NCBI GenBank assembly: GCA_009778355.1
Contig: WRJY01000196.1
Coordinates: 1 to 6,619 of the forward strand
DNA from: Desulfovibrionaceae bacterium
Lineage (GTDB): Bacteria; Pseudomonadota; Gammaproteobacteria; Burkholderiales; Burkholderiaceae_C
Direction: 5' to 3'
DNA: 6,619 nucleotides
Part shown: positions 1 to 5,443 of the stretch, one piece after another
Layout of the letters: every line of letters begins with the position of its first letter
Position numbering within the stretch: the stretch's first letter is position 1
Made by a program: the position numbers and the translations under genes
The notes under the pieces: generated by a model
Database searches by the model: none
What the model was told of the DNA's origin: nothing
What the model saw: only the letters and a program-made list of their open reading frames with translations

Positions 1-127
1 CGCAAAGGCAGCGTCTGCCGCGCAAGCAAATCCTCGCCGGGTGTCCAACCCGGCTGCGGTTTGCGCCTTGCATCCACTGCCTTTGCGGGACAACGGGCGC
101 CATGAAAATAGTGTGAACAGGCCCTAG
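1..127. repeat. Non-coding segment with a long imperfect palindrome
   Basis: No convincing reading frame is visible here. The arms cgcaaaggcag (1-11) and ctgcctttgcg (77-87) are exact reverse complements. Inside them gcaag (22-26) pairs with cttgc (67-71), caaa (27-30) with tttg (60-63), and gccgggt (36-42) with acccggc (48-54) around a 5-base loop. The whole could fold into one interrupted cruciform or hairpin of about 87 bases. The outer arm starts at the window edge, so it may continue to the left. Bases 88-127 are unassigned and end at the junction with a truncated gene. The segment could be a REP- or MITE-like element, the end of an insertion sequence, or a structured RNA; the sequence alone does not decide. 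It lacks the recognisable core boxes of an integron attC site. Confidence 0.55.
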
Positions 128-619
128 GCCATACAGCAAGCCACCGGCTCGCGCTACAGCCACATGGGGTTGATTGTGTTGCGCCAAGGCAAACCCTATG
201 TGCTCGAAGCGTCGGCCACGGTGAAAACCACCCCGCTGGCCGACTGGATTGCGCGTGGCGCTGACGGGCGCTACGTGCTCAAGCGCCTGAAAACCGCCCC
301 GCAAACGTTGACGCCGGATGCTCTGGAAAAACTGCGCGCGGCAGCTGGCGCATTCACCGGCAAGCCTTACGACCTGACTTTTGAATGGTCGGACGATCGC
401 GTCTATTGCTCGGAACTGGTCTGGAAAATCTACGACCGGGCGCTGGGCATCGGCATTGGAAAACTACAGAAAATCAGCGAATTCAACCTCGACGCACCGG
501 CAGTCAAACAAAAAATACGGGAACGCTATGGCGGCAAAGGCCCGCCATTGGACGAAACCGTGATTTCCCCGCAGGCCATGTTCGACTCGCCGCTGTTGAC
601 CGAAGTGGCCCGGCAATGA
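128..619 (+). pseudogene. 5'-truncated YiiX/YebB-like papain-fold cysteine hydrolase (NlpC/P60 superfamily)
   Basis: The family comprises circularly permuted papain-like hydrolases (YiiX/YebB, Peptidase_C92 type) thought to cleave amide or ester bonds in the envelope or in lipids. Two family signatures are visible: the His-containing strand RYSHMGLIVL, with the His codon at 161-163, and the Cys helix RVYCSELVWKIYDRAL, with Cys 82 counted from the ATG at 164. PYVLEAS and the following TPLADW also fit the family. Similarity continues upstream of the ATG at 164 as AIQQATGSRYSH, from base 128, and then meets an in-frame TAG at 125-127. The expected N-terminal block (a GD-[ILV]-[IV]-F type strand and any signal peptide) is absent from the bases before it. 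The ATG at 164 has no Shine-Dalgarno and would begin after the catalytic His, so it is probably not a real start. The gene is therefore most likely broken, although a short product cannot be excluded. It ends directly before the MFS gene. Confidence 0.7.
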
Positions 620-652
620 ATGCCGTGCGTGCAGGCCCTACACTGTCGGCCC

Positions 653-1810
653 ATGAACCGCCACCTGTTGCTGCTGACCCTGGCCCAGGGACTGTTTCTG
701 GTCAACAACGTCACTTTCATCGCCATCAACGGGCTGGTGGGGCTGCAACTGGCGCCTTATGGCTGGATGGCGACGCTGCCGGTAATGGGCTACGTGGTGG
801 GCGGCGCGATGGCCGCGCCGCTGGTGGCGCGCGCGCAGGCGCGGCTGGGGCGCAGGGGGTCGTTTCAGGTCGGGCTGCTGGTGGCGTTCGGCTCGGCGCT
901 GCTGGCTGCCTTTGCCGCTTGGGCGCGCCTGTTTCCCCTGCTGATACTGGCGACCATGATCGCCGGTTACTACAACGCCAACGGCCAGCTTTACCGCTTT
1001 GCCGCCGCCGAACTGGCGCGCGCCGACTGGCGCGAGAAAGCGGTGTCGCTGGTACTGGCCGGCGGCCTGTTGGGCGGGGTGGTCGGCCCCAACCTGGCAA
1101 GCTGGACGCGCGCGCTGCTGCCGGCGCCTTTTGTTGGCGCCTACCTGTCGCTGGCGGCGGTGGCGATGCTGGGCCTGCTGGTGGTGAGCCTGATCGACTT
1201 TGCGCCCGCGCCGCTGGCCACTGCCACGGAGACCGCCGCCGGCAGGCCGCTGGCCCAGATCATGCGGCAGCCGGTGTTCGCCGTTGCCGCGCTGGCTGCC
1301 GCGCTGAGCTACGGCGTGATGAACCTGCTGATGGCCGCCACGCCGCTGGCGATGCAGGTGTGCGGCTTCGACTTCAAGGACACGGCGCAGGTATTGCAGT
1401 GGCACGTGATCGGCATGTACGCGCCGGGCTTTTTCACCGGCCACCTGATCCGGCGCCTGGGCGTGTTGCCGGTGATGGGCGCGGGCGTGGCGCTGAACCT
1501 GCTGTGCGTGGCCGTTGCGCTGTCGGGGGTGGAACTGCACCAGTTTTTCGTCGCGCTGCTGCTGCTGGGCGTAGGCTGGAACTTTTTGTTCACCGGCGGC
1601 ACCACACTGGCGCTGCGCGCCTACCGGCCCGAAGAGAAAGACCGCGCGCAGGCGGCCATCAACTTCTGCGTGTTCGCCACCATGGCACTGACCTCGTTCG
1701 CCTCCGGCGCGCTGGTGACGACGCAAGGCTGGACCTGGCTGAACCTGGGCTCGTTGCCGGCGCTGCTGCTGCTGGCGGCGGCGCTGGCATGGCTGGCCGC
1801 GAAAAAATAG
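653..1810 (+). CDS. MFS transporter, 12 transmembrane helices, substrate unknown
   Basis: The 385-residue product is an inner-membrane major facilitator superfamily carrier. Hydrophobic segments cover almost the whole chain in two groups of about six, divided by a more polar loop near residues 182-203. A basic loop ARAQARLGRRGSF (59-71) sits at the position of MFS motif A between helices 2 and 3. GYYNANGQLYRFAAAE (105-120) and the segment around GGVVGPNLASW (141-151) are other conserved-looking stretches. The ATG at 653 is preferred because MNRHLLLLTLAQG leads straight into helix 1. An in-frame ATG at 620, overlapping the previous stop region, would add 11 non-hydrophobic residues; neither start has a good Shine-Dalgarno. 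The general pattern recalls riboflavin-transporter-like (RfnT-type) MFS proteins, but that is a weak impression and there is no riboflavin gene or riboswitch nearby. The stop codon lies against an IS5-family relic on the opposite strand. Confidence 0.9.
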   Translation: MNRHLLLLTLAQGLFLVNNVTFIAINGLVGLQLAPYGWMATLPVMGYVVGGAMAAPLVARAQARLGRRGSFQVGLLVAFGSALLAAFAAWARLFPLLILATMIAGYYNANGQLYRFAAAELARADWREKAVSLVLAGGLLGGVVGPNLASWTRALLPAPFVGAYLSLAAVAMLGLLVVSLIDFAPAPLATATETAAGRPLAQIMRQPVFAVAALAAALSYGVMNLLMAATPLAMQVCGFDFKDTAQVLQWHVIGMYAPGFFTGHLIRRLGVLPVMGAGVALNLLCVAVALSGVELHQFFVALLLLGVGWNFLFTGGTTLALRAYRPEEKDRAQAAINFCVFATMALTSFASGALVTTQGWTWLNLGSLPALLLLAAALAWLAAKK

Positions 1811-2103
1811 TTTGATGAAACGATTGAACCAGCTATGGCGAACCTCGACGATTCAATGTCGAGCTTTCTTGTTCGGATCGCCTCGTTTGGCCTCAAGCTC
1901 CTTGCGACGATCAACAACATGGGCAATGTAGCCGTGCGTCTCGGTGATCCGCAAGTTTTCGGCACTTCGGCAGCACGCGTCAGCGCACAGATGCTTGCTG
2001 CCACAATGCGCCGAGGTTGAGCTTGATTTGAATGGCATCGAGCGCCGCATCGATGCCGCTTGCCGTCATTGACGTTGGCTACGGTCACGATGAGCGACAA
2101 CGG
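1808..2103 (-). pseudogene. IS5-family transposase remnant, broken in three frames
   Basis: Reading the minus strand, three pieces of one transposase C-terminal region follow in order, each in a different frame. PLSLIVTVANVNDGK (2103-2059) matches the strand before the catalytic-domain loop. IDAALDAIQIKLN follows from 2054. Then comes HLCADACCRSAENLRITETH (from 1993), continuing as GYIAHVVDRRKELEAKR and GDPNKKARH. A TGA at 1855-1853 stands where family members have Trp in an ARRWVVE-type motif, and after it the same frame continues IVEVRHSWFNRFIKL down to base 1808. The HSWFNRF block is the typical C-terminal signature of this IS5 subgroup. Two frameshifts plus the nonsense codon make it inactive. 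No terminal inverted repeat or target duplication is recognisable. The 5' part of the transposase is missing; the bases from 2104 to about 2190 show no clear match. Confidence 0.75.
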
Positions 2104-2191
2104 GGCCGGCTCCAGGCGCATACCTCGTTGGAAAAGACTGAAGCCGGCAATGGTGAATCGGCAGGCATCATAATCGGGAGCAGATCGCAAT

Positions 2192-2219
2192 TTTTACTGG
2201 TTTTCCCCGCCGCTACAAT
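2192..2219 (+). promoter_or_regulatory. Possible sigma-70 promoter for the rhodanese gene
   Basis: TACAAT at 2214-2219 matches 5 of 6 bases of the -10 consensus. A weak -35-like TTTACT (2193-2198) lies 15 bases upstream, shorter than the optimal 17. The site is in an AT-richer patch within GC-rich DNA, 31 bases before the chosen start codon. This is inference from spacing and composition only. Confidence 0.3.
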
Positions 2220-2222
2220 CCG

Positions 2223-2245
2223 CCTTGGCTGATTGAACCAAGGGG
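2223..2245 (+). promoter_or_regulatory. Rhodanese ribosome binding site overlapped by a hairpin
   Basis: AGGGG at 2241-2245 lies 5 bases before the ATG at 2251 and is the best Shine-Dalgarno near this gene. It decides the start in favour of 2251 over a TTG at 2233. A 6-bp inverted repeat, ccttgg (2223-2228) and ccaagg (2238-2243), encloses a 9-base loop. Its right arm covers the first bases of the Shine-Dalgarno, so the folded mRNA would partly hide it. Confidence 0.5.
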
Positions 2246-2250
2246 CCAGC

Positions 2251-2715
2251 ATGACGCGGAACCAACGGGAAAAGCATGTCCGTCCAATCTCTGTGCCGGC
2301 GTTCTTGCGCTGGCTTGTTTTTCTCGCCGCCGCCTTGTGCGTTGGCCTGCCGGTGCAAGCTGAAGTGATCGACGTCGATATTTCCGAAGTTGCCAAACTT
2401 GCCGCCAGCGGCGTGGTGGTGGTCGATATCCGCCGCGCCGAGGAATGGCGCGAAACCGGCGTCATCAAGGGCAGCAAGCGGCTGACGTATGTGGATGCGT
2501 GGGGCCGCGTCGATCCGCAATGGCTGGAAAAGATGAAGGCCATCGCGCCGCCCGGGCAGCCGGTCGTGCTGCTGTGCCGCTCGGGCGCGCGCAGCGCCGC
2601 CGCCGCGAAACAGCTCGATGAGGCCGGTTACAAGAAGGTCTATAACGCCAAGGGCGGCATCCTTGCCTGGCTCGGCGCCGGTCAGCCGGTGGCGCCGCCG
2701 GACGGCAGCCAATAA
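2251..2715 (+). CDS. Exported single-domain rhodanese-like sulfurtransferase
   Basis: The 154-residue product has a signal peptide followed by one rhodanese domain. A basic N-terminus (RNQREKHVR) precedes a hydrophobic stretch WLVFLAAALCVGL (21-33) and a likely signal peptidase I site after VQA (35-37), so the mature protein should be periplasmic. The domain starts near EVIDVDISEVAKL. It contains the VVVVDIRRAEEW strand and helix (55-66), the PVVLLCRSGARS active-site loop with the presumed persulfide-forming Cys 109, and the C-terminal VYNAKGGILAW motif (130-140). The CRSGARS loop has the size usual for sulfur-accepting rhodaneses rather than Cdc25-type phosphatases. The sulfur donor and acceptor cannot be read from the sequence. 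The gene stands alone: IS5 debris lies upstream, and a hairpin region and a truncated opposite-strand fragment lie downstream, so it is probably monocistronic. Confidence 0.9.
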   Translation: MTRNQREKHVRPISVPAFLRWLVFLAAALCVGLPVQAEVIDVDISEVAKLAASGVVVVDIRRAEEWRETGVIKGSKRLTYVDAWGRVDPQWLEKMKAIAPPGQPVVLLCRSGARSAAAAKQLDEAGYKKVYNAKGGILAWLGAGQPVAPPDGSQ

Positions 2716-2753
2716 TCCAGCCGCTTCTTGTGGCGCGCCGCCAGCTTTGGCAC

Positions 2754-2781
2754 CAATTGACGCCGGTTTTTGCGCTAATTG
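2754..2781. other. Imperfect hairpin downstream of the rhodanese gene
   Basis: caattgacgc (2754-2763) can pair with gcgctaattg (2772-2781) through nine of ten positions, one of them G-U, around the 8-base loop cggttttt. It lies 39 bases after the rhodanese stop. There is no downstream T run, so it is not a standard intrinsic terminator. It could protect the 3' end of the mRNA. Confidence 0.35.
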
Positions 2782-2786
2782 TCGCA

Positions 2787-2819
2787 GCCTTTGCGCCGAA
2801 AAGCGCCAAGGCGAAAGGC
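2787..2819. terminator. Possible bidirectional hairpin between converging genes
   Basis: gccttt(g)cgcc (2787-2797, with one bulged g) pairs with ggcgaaaggc (2810-2819), giving a 10-bp stem and a 12-base loop. It sits between the rhodanese stop (2715) and the stop of a converging minus-strand fragment (2855), where a shared terminator would be expected. No U-tract follows on either strand, so intrinsic termination is uncertain. Confidence 0.3.
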
Positions 2820-2854
2820 AGCCGAAGCCGCCTTCCATGTTGGGTTTAAAGCCG

Positions 2855-3010
2855 TCAGCATGACCGTTCTGGCGGCGTCGGCTGCTCTTCGATGAAGCCT
2901 AAACTGGTCAGCCGCTCGACCGCTGTGGCCCACTTCTCGGGGCCGCCTATGAGTTTGGCGCGCTCTGAGTCGGTCATGCTGGTGGTTTGGTAGTAGCGCA
3001 GGGCTTGTTC
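2855..3010 (-). pseudogene. Orphan C-terminal gene fragment, unrecognised
   Basis: This minus-strand frame is open from the edge of the IS4 remnant (about 3010) to a TGA at 2857-2855. It reads EQALRYYQTTS, then MTDSERAKLIGGPEKW, ATAVERLTSLGFIEE and QPTPPERSC. The composition (charged, amphipathic, with WATAVERLTSLGFIEE resembling the end of a helical or winged-helix domain) looks like real protein rather than a shadow frame. No known gene overlaps it in another frame. An ATG at 2977 would give only 41 residues, so it is more likely the last ~50 codons of a larger gene whose front was removed when the insertion sequence arrived or when DNA was later lost. I do not recognise the family. Confidence 0.35.
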
Positions 3011-3513
3011 CGTGGACCAGCTTCGCACGCATCGTGCAGCGCTACCGTGGCAACGCGGGGGTACGCGCCTTGTCGTGCGCCGAGCAGTTTCGCGCGATGG
3101 CCTTTGCGCAGTTGACGTGGCGCGAGAGCTTGCGCGACATCGAGGTCAGTCTGTCGGCACTGGACTCGACCACCATCGACCTGTGCCTGAGCCTGTTCGA
3201 CTGGGCGCCGTTTCGATCTACGAAGGCAGCCGTCAAGCTGCACACGCTGCTGGATTTGCGCGGCGCCATCCCGACGTTCATCCACATCAGCGATGGCAAG
3301 CTGAAGACGCAGATTTGGTGCGCCGTGGCCACTTACGTGCTGATTGCCATCGTCAAGAAGGAGCTTGATCTGGATGCGTTGCTCTACACATGTCTACAGA
3401 TCTTGTCGGTCTCGGTGTTCGAGAAGACCGAAATTTCATGCGCCTTGCGGCCCGATCGCCCTCAAACCGAACCGCACGGCGCGGCTAACCAATTGATTTT
3501 GTTCGACTTTTAA
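3007..3513 (+). pseudogene. IS4-family transposase, internally deleted twice in frame
   Basis: The frame reads VPWTSFARIVQRYRGNAG, CAEQFRAMAFAQLTWRESLR, then LDSTTIDLCLSLFDWAPFRS and ends with the usual ANQLILFDF. Full-length relatives are known to be about 370-390 residues; here about 169 codons remain. One block is lost between DIEVSLSA and LDSTTID (near 3157-3162), removing the segment between the N-terminal domain and the first catalytic Asp. A second is lost between HISDGK and LKTQIWCAVATY (near 3300), removing the region with the second catalytic Asp and the Glu of the YREK-type motif. Only the first Asp of the DDE triad (LDSTTID; codon 3163-3165) is present. Both deletions keep the frame, so a GTG at 3034 would open a 159-residue product, but it cannot be a functional transposase. 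The frame reads open to the left of 3007 without a start that fits the family. Confidence 0.85.
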
Positions 3514-3526
3514 CCGGACACTACTG
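3007..3526 (+). mobile_element. IS4-family insertion sequence remnant (left end and core lost)
   Basis: Recognisable element sequence starts around 3007, inside the transposase gene, so the left terminal repeat and roughly the first 15-20 codons are missing. The right end is kept: directly after the transposase stop comes ccggacactactg (3514-3526), typical of the right terminus of this IS4 subgroup. The exact outer border and any target duplication cannot be fixed without a reference copy. The element lies between the orphan fragment and the 3' end of the acyl-CoA dehydrogenase gene, whose stop is only about 30 bases beyond. Confidence 0.75.
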
Positions 3527-3555
3527 GAAAACAGTATTGGGGCGATTCGTCAGAC

Positions 3556-5364
3556 TCAGAACGCATCCAGCGCCAGCGCCGTCACGCTGGCGGCGCCTTC
3601 TACAATGGCTTCGCGCAGGCCGGGGGCGCGGGTGAGGATGTGGTCGGCGTAAAAGCGCGCGGTGGCGATTTTGGCTTTCATGAAGCTGGCGTCCTGGCCG
3701 GCGGCCAGTTGCTTTTCGGCGGCCAGCAGCGCGCGGCCCAGTTGCCAGCCGGCCACCAGGTTGCCGGCCAGCATCAGGTACGGCACGCTGCCGGCGTAGG
3801 CGGCATTGGGGTCGGCTTTGGATTGCGCGGCGATGAAGTTCACCGCGTCGATGAAAGCGCGGCGCGCCGCGCCCAAGCGCCGTGCCACAACCTTGGCGTC
3901 GCCGCTGCCGGCGGCGGCCAGTTGGTTTTCGGTCAGCTCGATTTGCGCGGCAATGGCCTTGGCGGTCTGGCCGCCGTCGCGCGCCGTCTTGCGGCCCACC
4001 AGGTCGTTGGCCTGGATGGCGGTGGTGCCTTCGTAGATGGTCAGTATCCTGGCGTCGCGGTAATGCTGCGCGGCGCCGGTTTCCTCGATGAAGCCCATGC
4101 CGCCGTGCACCTGCACGCCCAGGCTGGTGACTTCCAGGCTCATCTCGGTGCTGTAGCCCTTGACCAGGGGCACCATGAATTCGTAGAAGGTCTGGTTCTG
4201 CTGGCGCACCTGCGCATCGGGGTGATGGTGCGCGGCATCGTAGGCGGCGGCGGCCGTGCCGGCCATGGCGCGGCAGCCTTCGGTGAGGGCGCGCATGGTC
4301 ATCAACATGCGGCGCACGTCGGGGTGATGGATGATGGCGGCGGGGCCTTTCACGCTGCCGTCCACCGGGCGGCTTTGCACGCGCTCATGGGCGTACTGCA
4401 CGGCCTTTTGATAGGCGCGGTCGGCCACCGCGATGCCCTGCACGCCGACGGCGTAACGGGCGGCGTTCATCATGATGAACATGTATTCCAGGCCGCGGTT
4501 TTCCTCGCCCACCAGGTAGCCGACGGCGCCGGTTTCGATCCTCGCCGCCGTGCCGTCGCCGTATTGCAGCACCGCGGTGGGGCTGGCCTTGATGCCCAGC
4601 TTGTGCTCTATGCTGACGCAGTACACGTCGTTGCGCTCGCCCAGGCTGCCGTCCTTGTTCACCAGGAACTTGGGGCAGACGAACAGGCTGATGCCCTTGA
4701 CGCCTTCGGGCGCGCCGGCCACGCGCGCCAGCACCAGGTGCACGATGTTGCCGGCCATGTCGTGCTCGCCGTAGGTGATGAAGATCTTGGTGCCGAAGAT
4801 GCGGTAGCTGCCGTCGGGCCGCGGCTCGGCGCGGGTGCGCACCATCGCCAGGTCGCTGCCGGCCTGCGGTTCGGTCAGGTTCATGGTGCCGCTCCACTGG
4901 CCGGAGATGAGTTTTTCCAGATAAGTGGCTTTCAACTCGTCGCTGGCGGCGGTGAGCAGCGCCTCGATGGCGCCGTCGGTCAGCAGCGGACACAGCGCGA
5001 AGCTCAGGCTGGCGGCGTTGAGCATTTCACCGCAGGCCGCGCCGATGGTCTTGGGCAGGCCCTGGCCGCCAAAATCAGCCGGATGCTGCAAGCCCTGCCA
5101 GCCACCTTCGGTGTATTGGCGGTACGCCTCCTTGAAGCCCTTGCTGGTGGTGACCTGGCCGTCGGCCCAGGCGGACGGCGCCTGGTCGGCCTCGAAGTCG
5201 AGCGGCGCCACCACGTTCTGATTGAAGCGGGCGCATTCCTCCAGCACGGCCCGGGCGGTTTCCAGGCCGGCGTCCTCGAAGCCGGGGATGCGGGCGATTT
5301 CATCGATGCGAGCGAGGTGCTCGATGTTGAACAGCATGTCCTTGACGGGCGCCTTGTAGCTCAT
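3556..5364 (-). CDS. Acyl-CoA dehydrogenase, long DmdC-like class with C-terminal extension
   Basis: The 602-residue FAD enzyme oxidises an acyl-CoA to the 2-enoyl-CoA and passes electrons to ETF. In order it has an N-terminal helical domain that includes an extra leader (MSYKAPVKDMLFNIEHL), the middle beta-domain with the FAD/substrate motif MNLTEPQAGSDLAMVRT (161-177) and FGTKIFITYGEHDMAGN (190-206), and the C-terminal helical domain. The latter contains RYAVGVQGIAVADRAYQ (303-319), GGMGFIEETGAAQHYRDARI (421-440) and IYEGTTAIQANDLVGRKTA (443-461). Glu 445 is the likely catalytic base. An extra domain of about 130 residues follows, as in 3-methylmercaptopropionyl-CoA dehydrogenase (DmdC) and related ~600-residue enzymes. 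Many betaproteobacterial members of this class act on ordinary acyl-CoAs, so the DMSP substrate should not be assumed. The ATG at 5364 has a GAGAAAG ribosome binding site (5373-5367). The gene follows etfA but is separated from it by a terminator. Confidence 0.93.
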   Translation of the reverse strand: MSYKAPVKDMLFNIEHLARIDEIARIPGFEDAGLETARAVLEECARFNQNVVAPLDFEADQAPSAWADGQVTTSKGFKEAYRQYTEGGWQGLQHPADFGGQGLPKTIGAACGEMLNAASLSFALCPLLTDGAIEALLTAASDELKATYLEKLISGQWSGTMNLTEPQAGSDLAMVRTRAEPRPDGSYRIFGTKIFITYGEHDMAGNIVHLVLARVAGAPEGVKGISLFVCPKFLVNKDGSLGERNDVYCVSIEHKLGIKASPTAVLQYGDGTAARIETGAVGYLVGEENRGLEYMFIMMNAARYAVGVQGIAVADRAYQKAVQYAHERVQSRPVDGSVKGPAAIIHHPDVRRMLMTMRALTEGCRAMAGTAAAAYDAAHHHPDAQVRQQNQTFYEFMVPLVKGYSTEMSLEVTSLGVQVHGGMGFIEETGAAQHYRDARILTIYEGTTAIQANDLVGRKTARDGGQTAKAIAAQIELTENQLAAAGSGDAKVVARRLGAARRAFIDAVNFIAAQSKADPNAAYAGSVPYLMLAGNLVAGWQLGRALLAAEKQLAAGQDASFMKAKIATARFYADHILTRAPGLREAIVEGAASVTALALDAF

Positions 5365-5388
5365 GGCTTTCTCGTGATGTCTTCAGTG

Positions 5389-5422
5389 CAACAAAAACAA
5401 AAGGGCATCGCGCGCGATGCCC
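5389..5422 (-). terminator. Rho-independent terminator between etfA and the dehydrogenase gene
   Basis: On the minus strand a perfect 10-bp inverted repeat, gggcatcgcg/cgcgatgccc (5403-5422), is followed by TTTTGTTTTTGTTG (5402-5389). This is the classic GC stem plus U-rich tail in the etfA direction. It starts about 21 bases after the etfA stop and ends about 24 bases before the dehydrogenase start. The stem has no separate loop bases, so the centre bases must open to form one. Confidence 0.8.
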
Positions 5423-5443
5423 CCTGGCGGAAACGCGCGCCGG

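Noticed and set aside
1..127. Integron attC site or tRNA in the left palindrome
   Set aside because: No attC core boxes of the RYYYAAC / GTTRRRY type frame the palindrome. The stems do not fit a tRNA cloverleaf, and no T-arm consensus is present.
118..641. Short repeat caggcccta at 118-126 and 631-639, as possible target duplication around the truncated hydrolase
   Set aside because: Only 9 bases match and no element with matching ends lies between them. Chance is adequate in GC-rich DNA.
620..652. Start of the MFS gene at the ATG at 620, overlapping the hydrolase stop region
   Set aside because: The 11 extra residues (MPCVQALHCRP) are not typical of an MFS N-terminus and there is no better ribosome binding site; the ATG at 653 leads directly into helix 1.
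638..1726. 362-codon minus-strand frame opposite the MFS gene
   Set aside because: Composition is extreme (Gln, Arg, His, Gly) without motifs, as expected for the antisense of a GC-rich membrane protein gene.
385..1815. 476-codon plus-strand frame spanning the hydrolase and the MFS gene
   Set aside because: It is a shadow in another frame, rich in Arg, Gly and Ala. It crosses two genes with clear family motifs and has none itself.
1835..2020. 61-residue plus-strand frame between the MFS and rhodanese genes
   Set aside because: It lies antisense to the IS5 transposase relic, whose motifs are read on the minus strand.
2775..3032. 85-residue minus-strand frame over the rhodanese 3' gap and orphan fragment
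   Set aside because: It is basic and motif-free, and it overlaps the more protein-like frame ending at 2855. It also runs through hairpins and the IS border.
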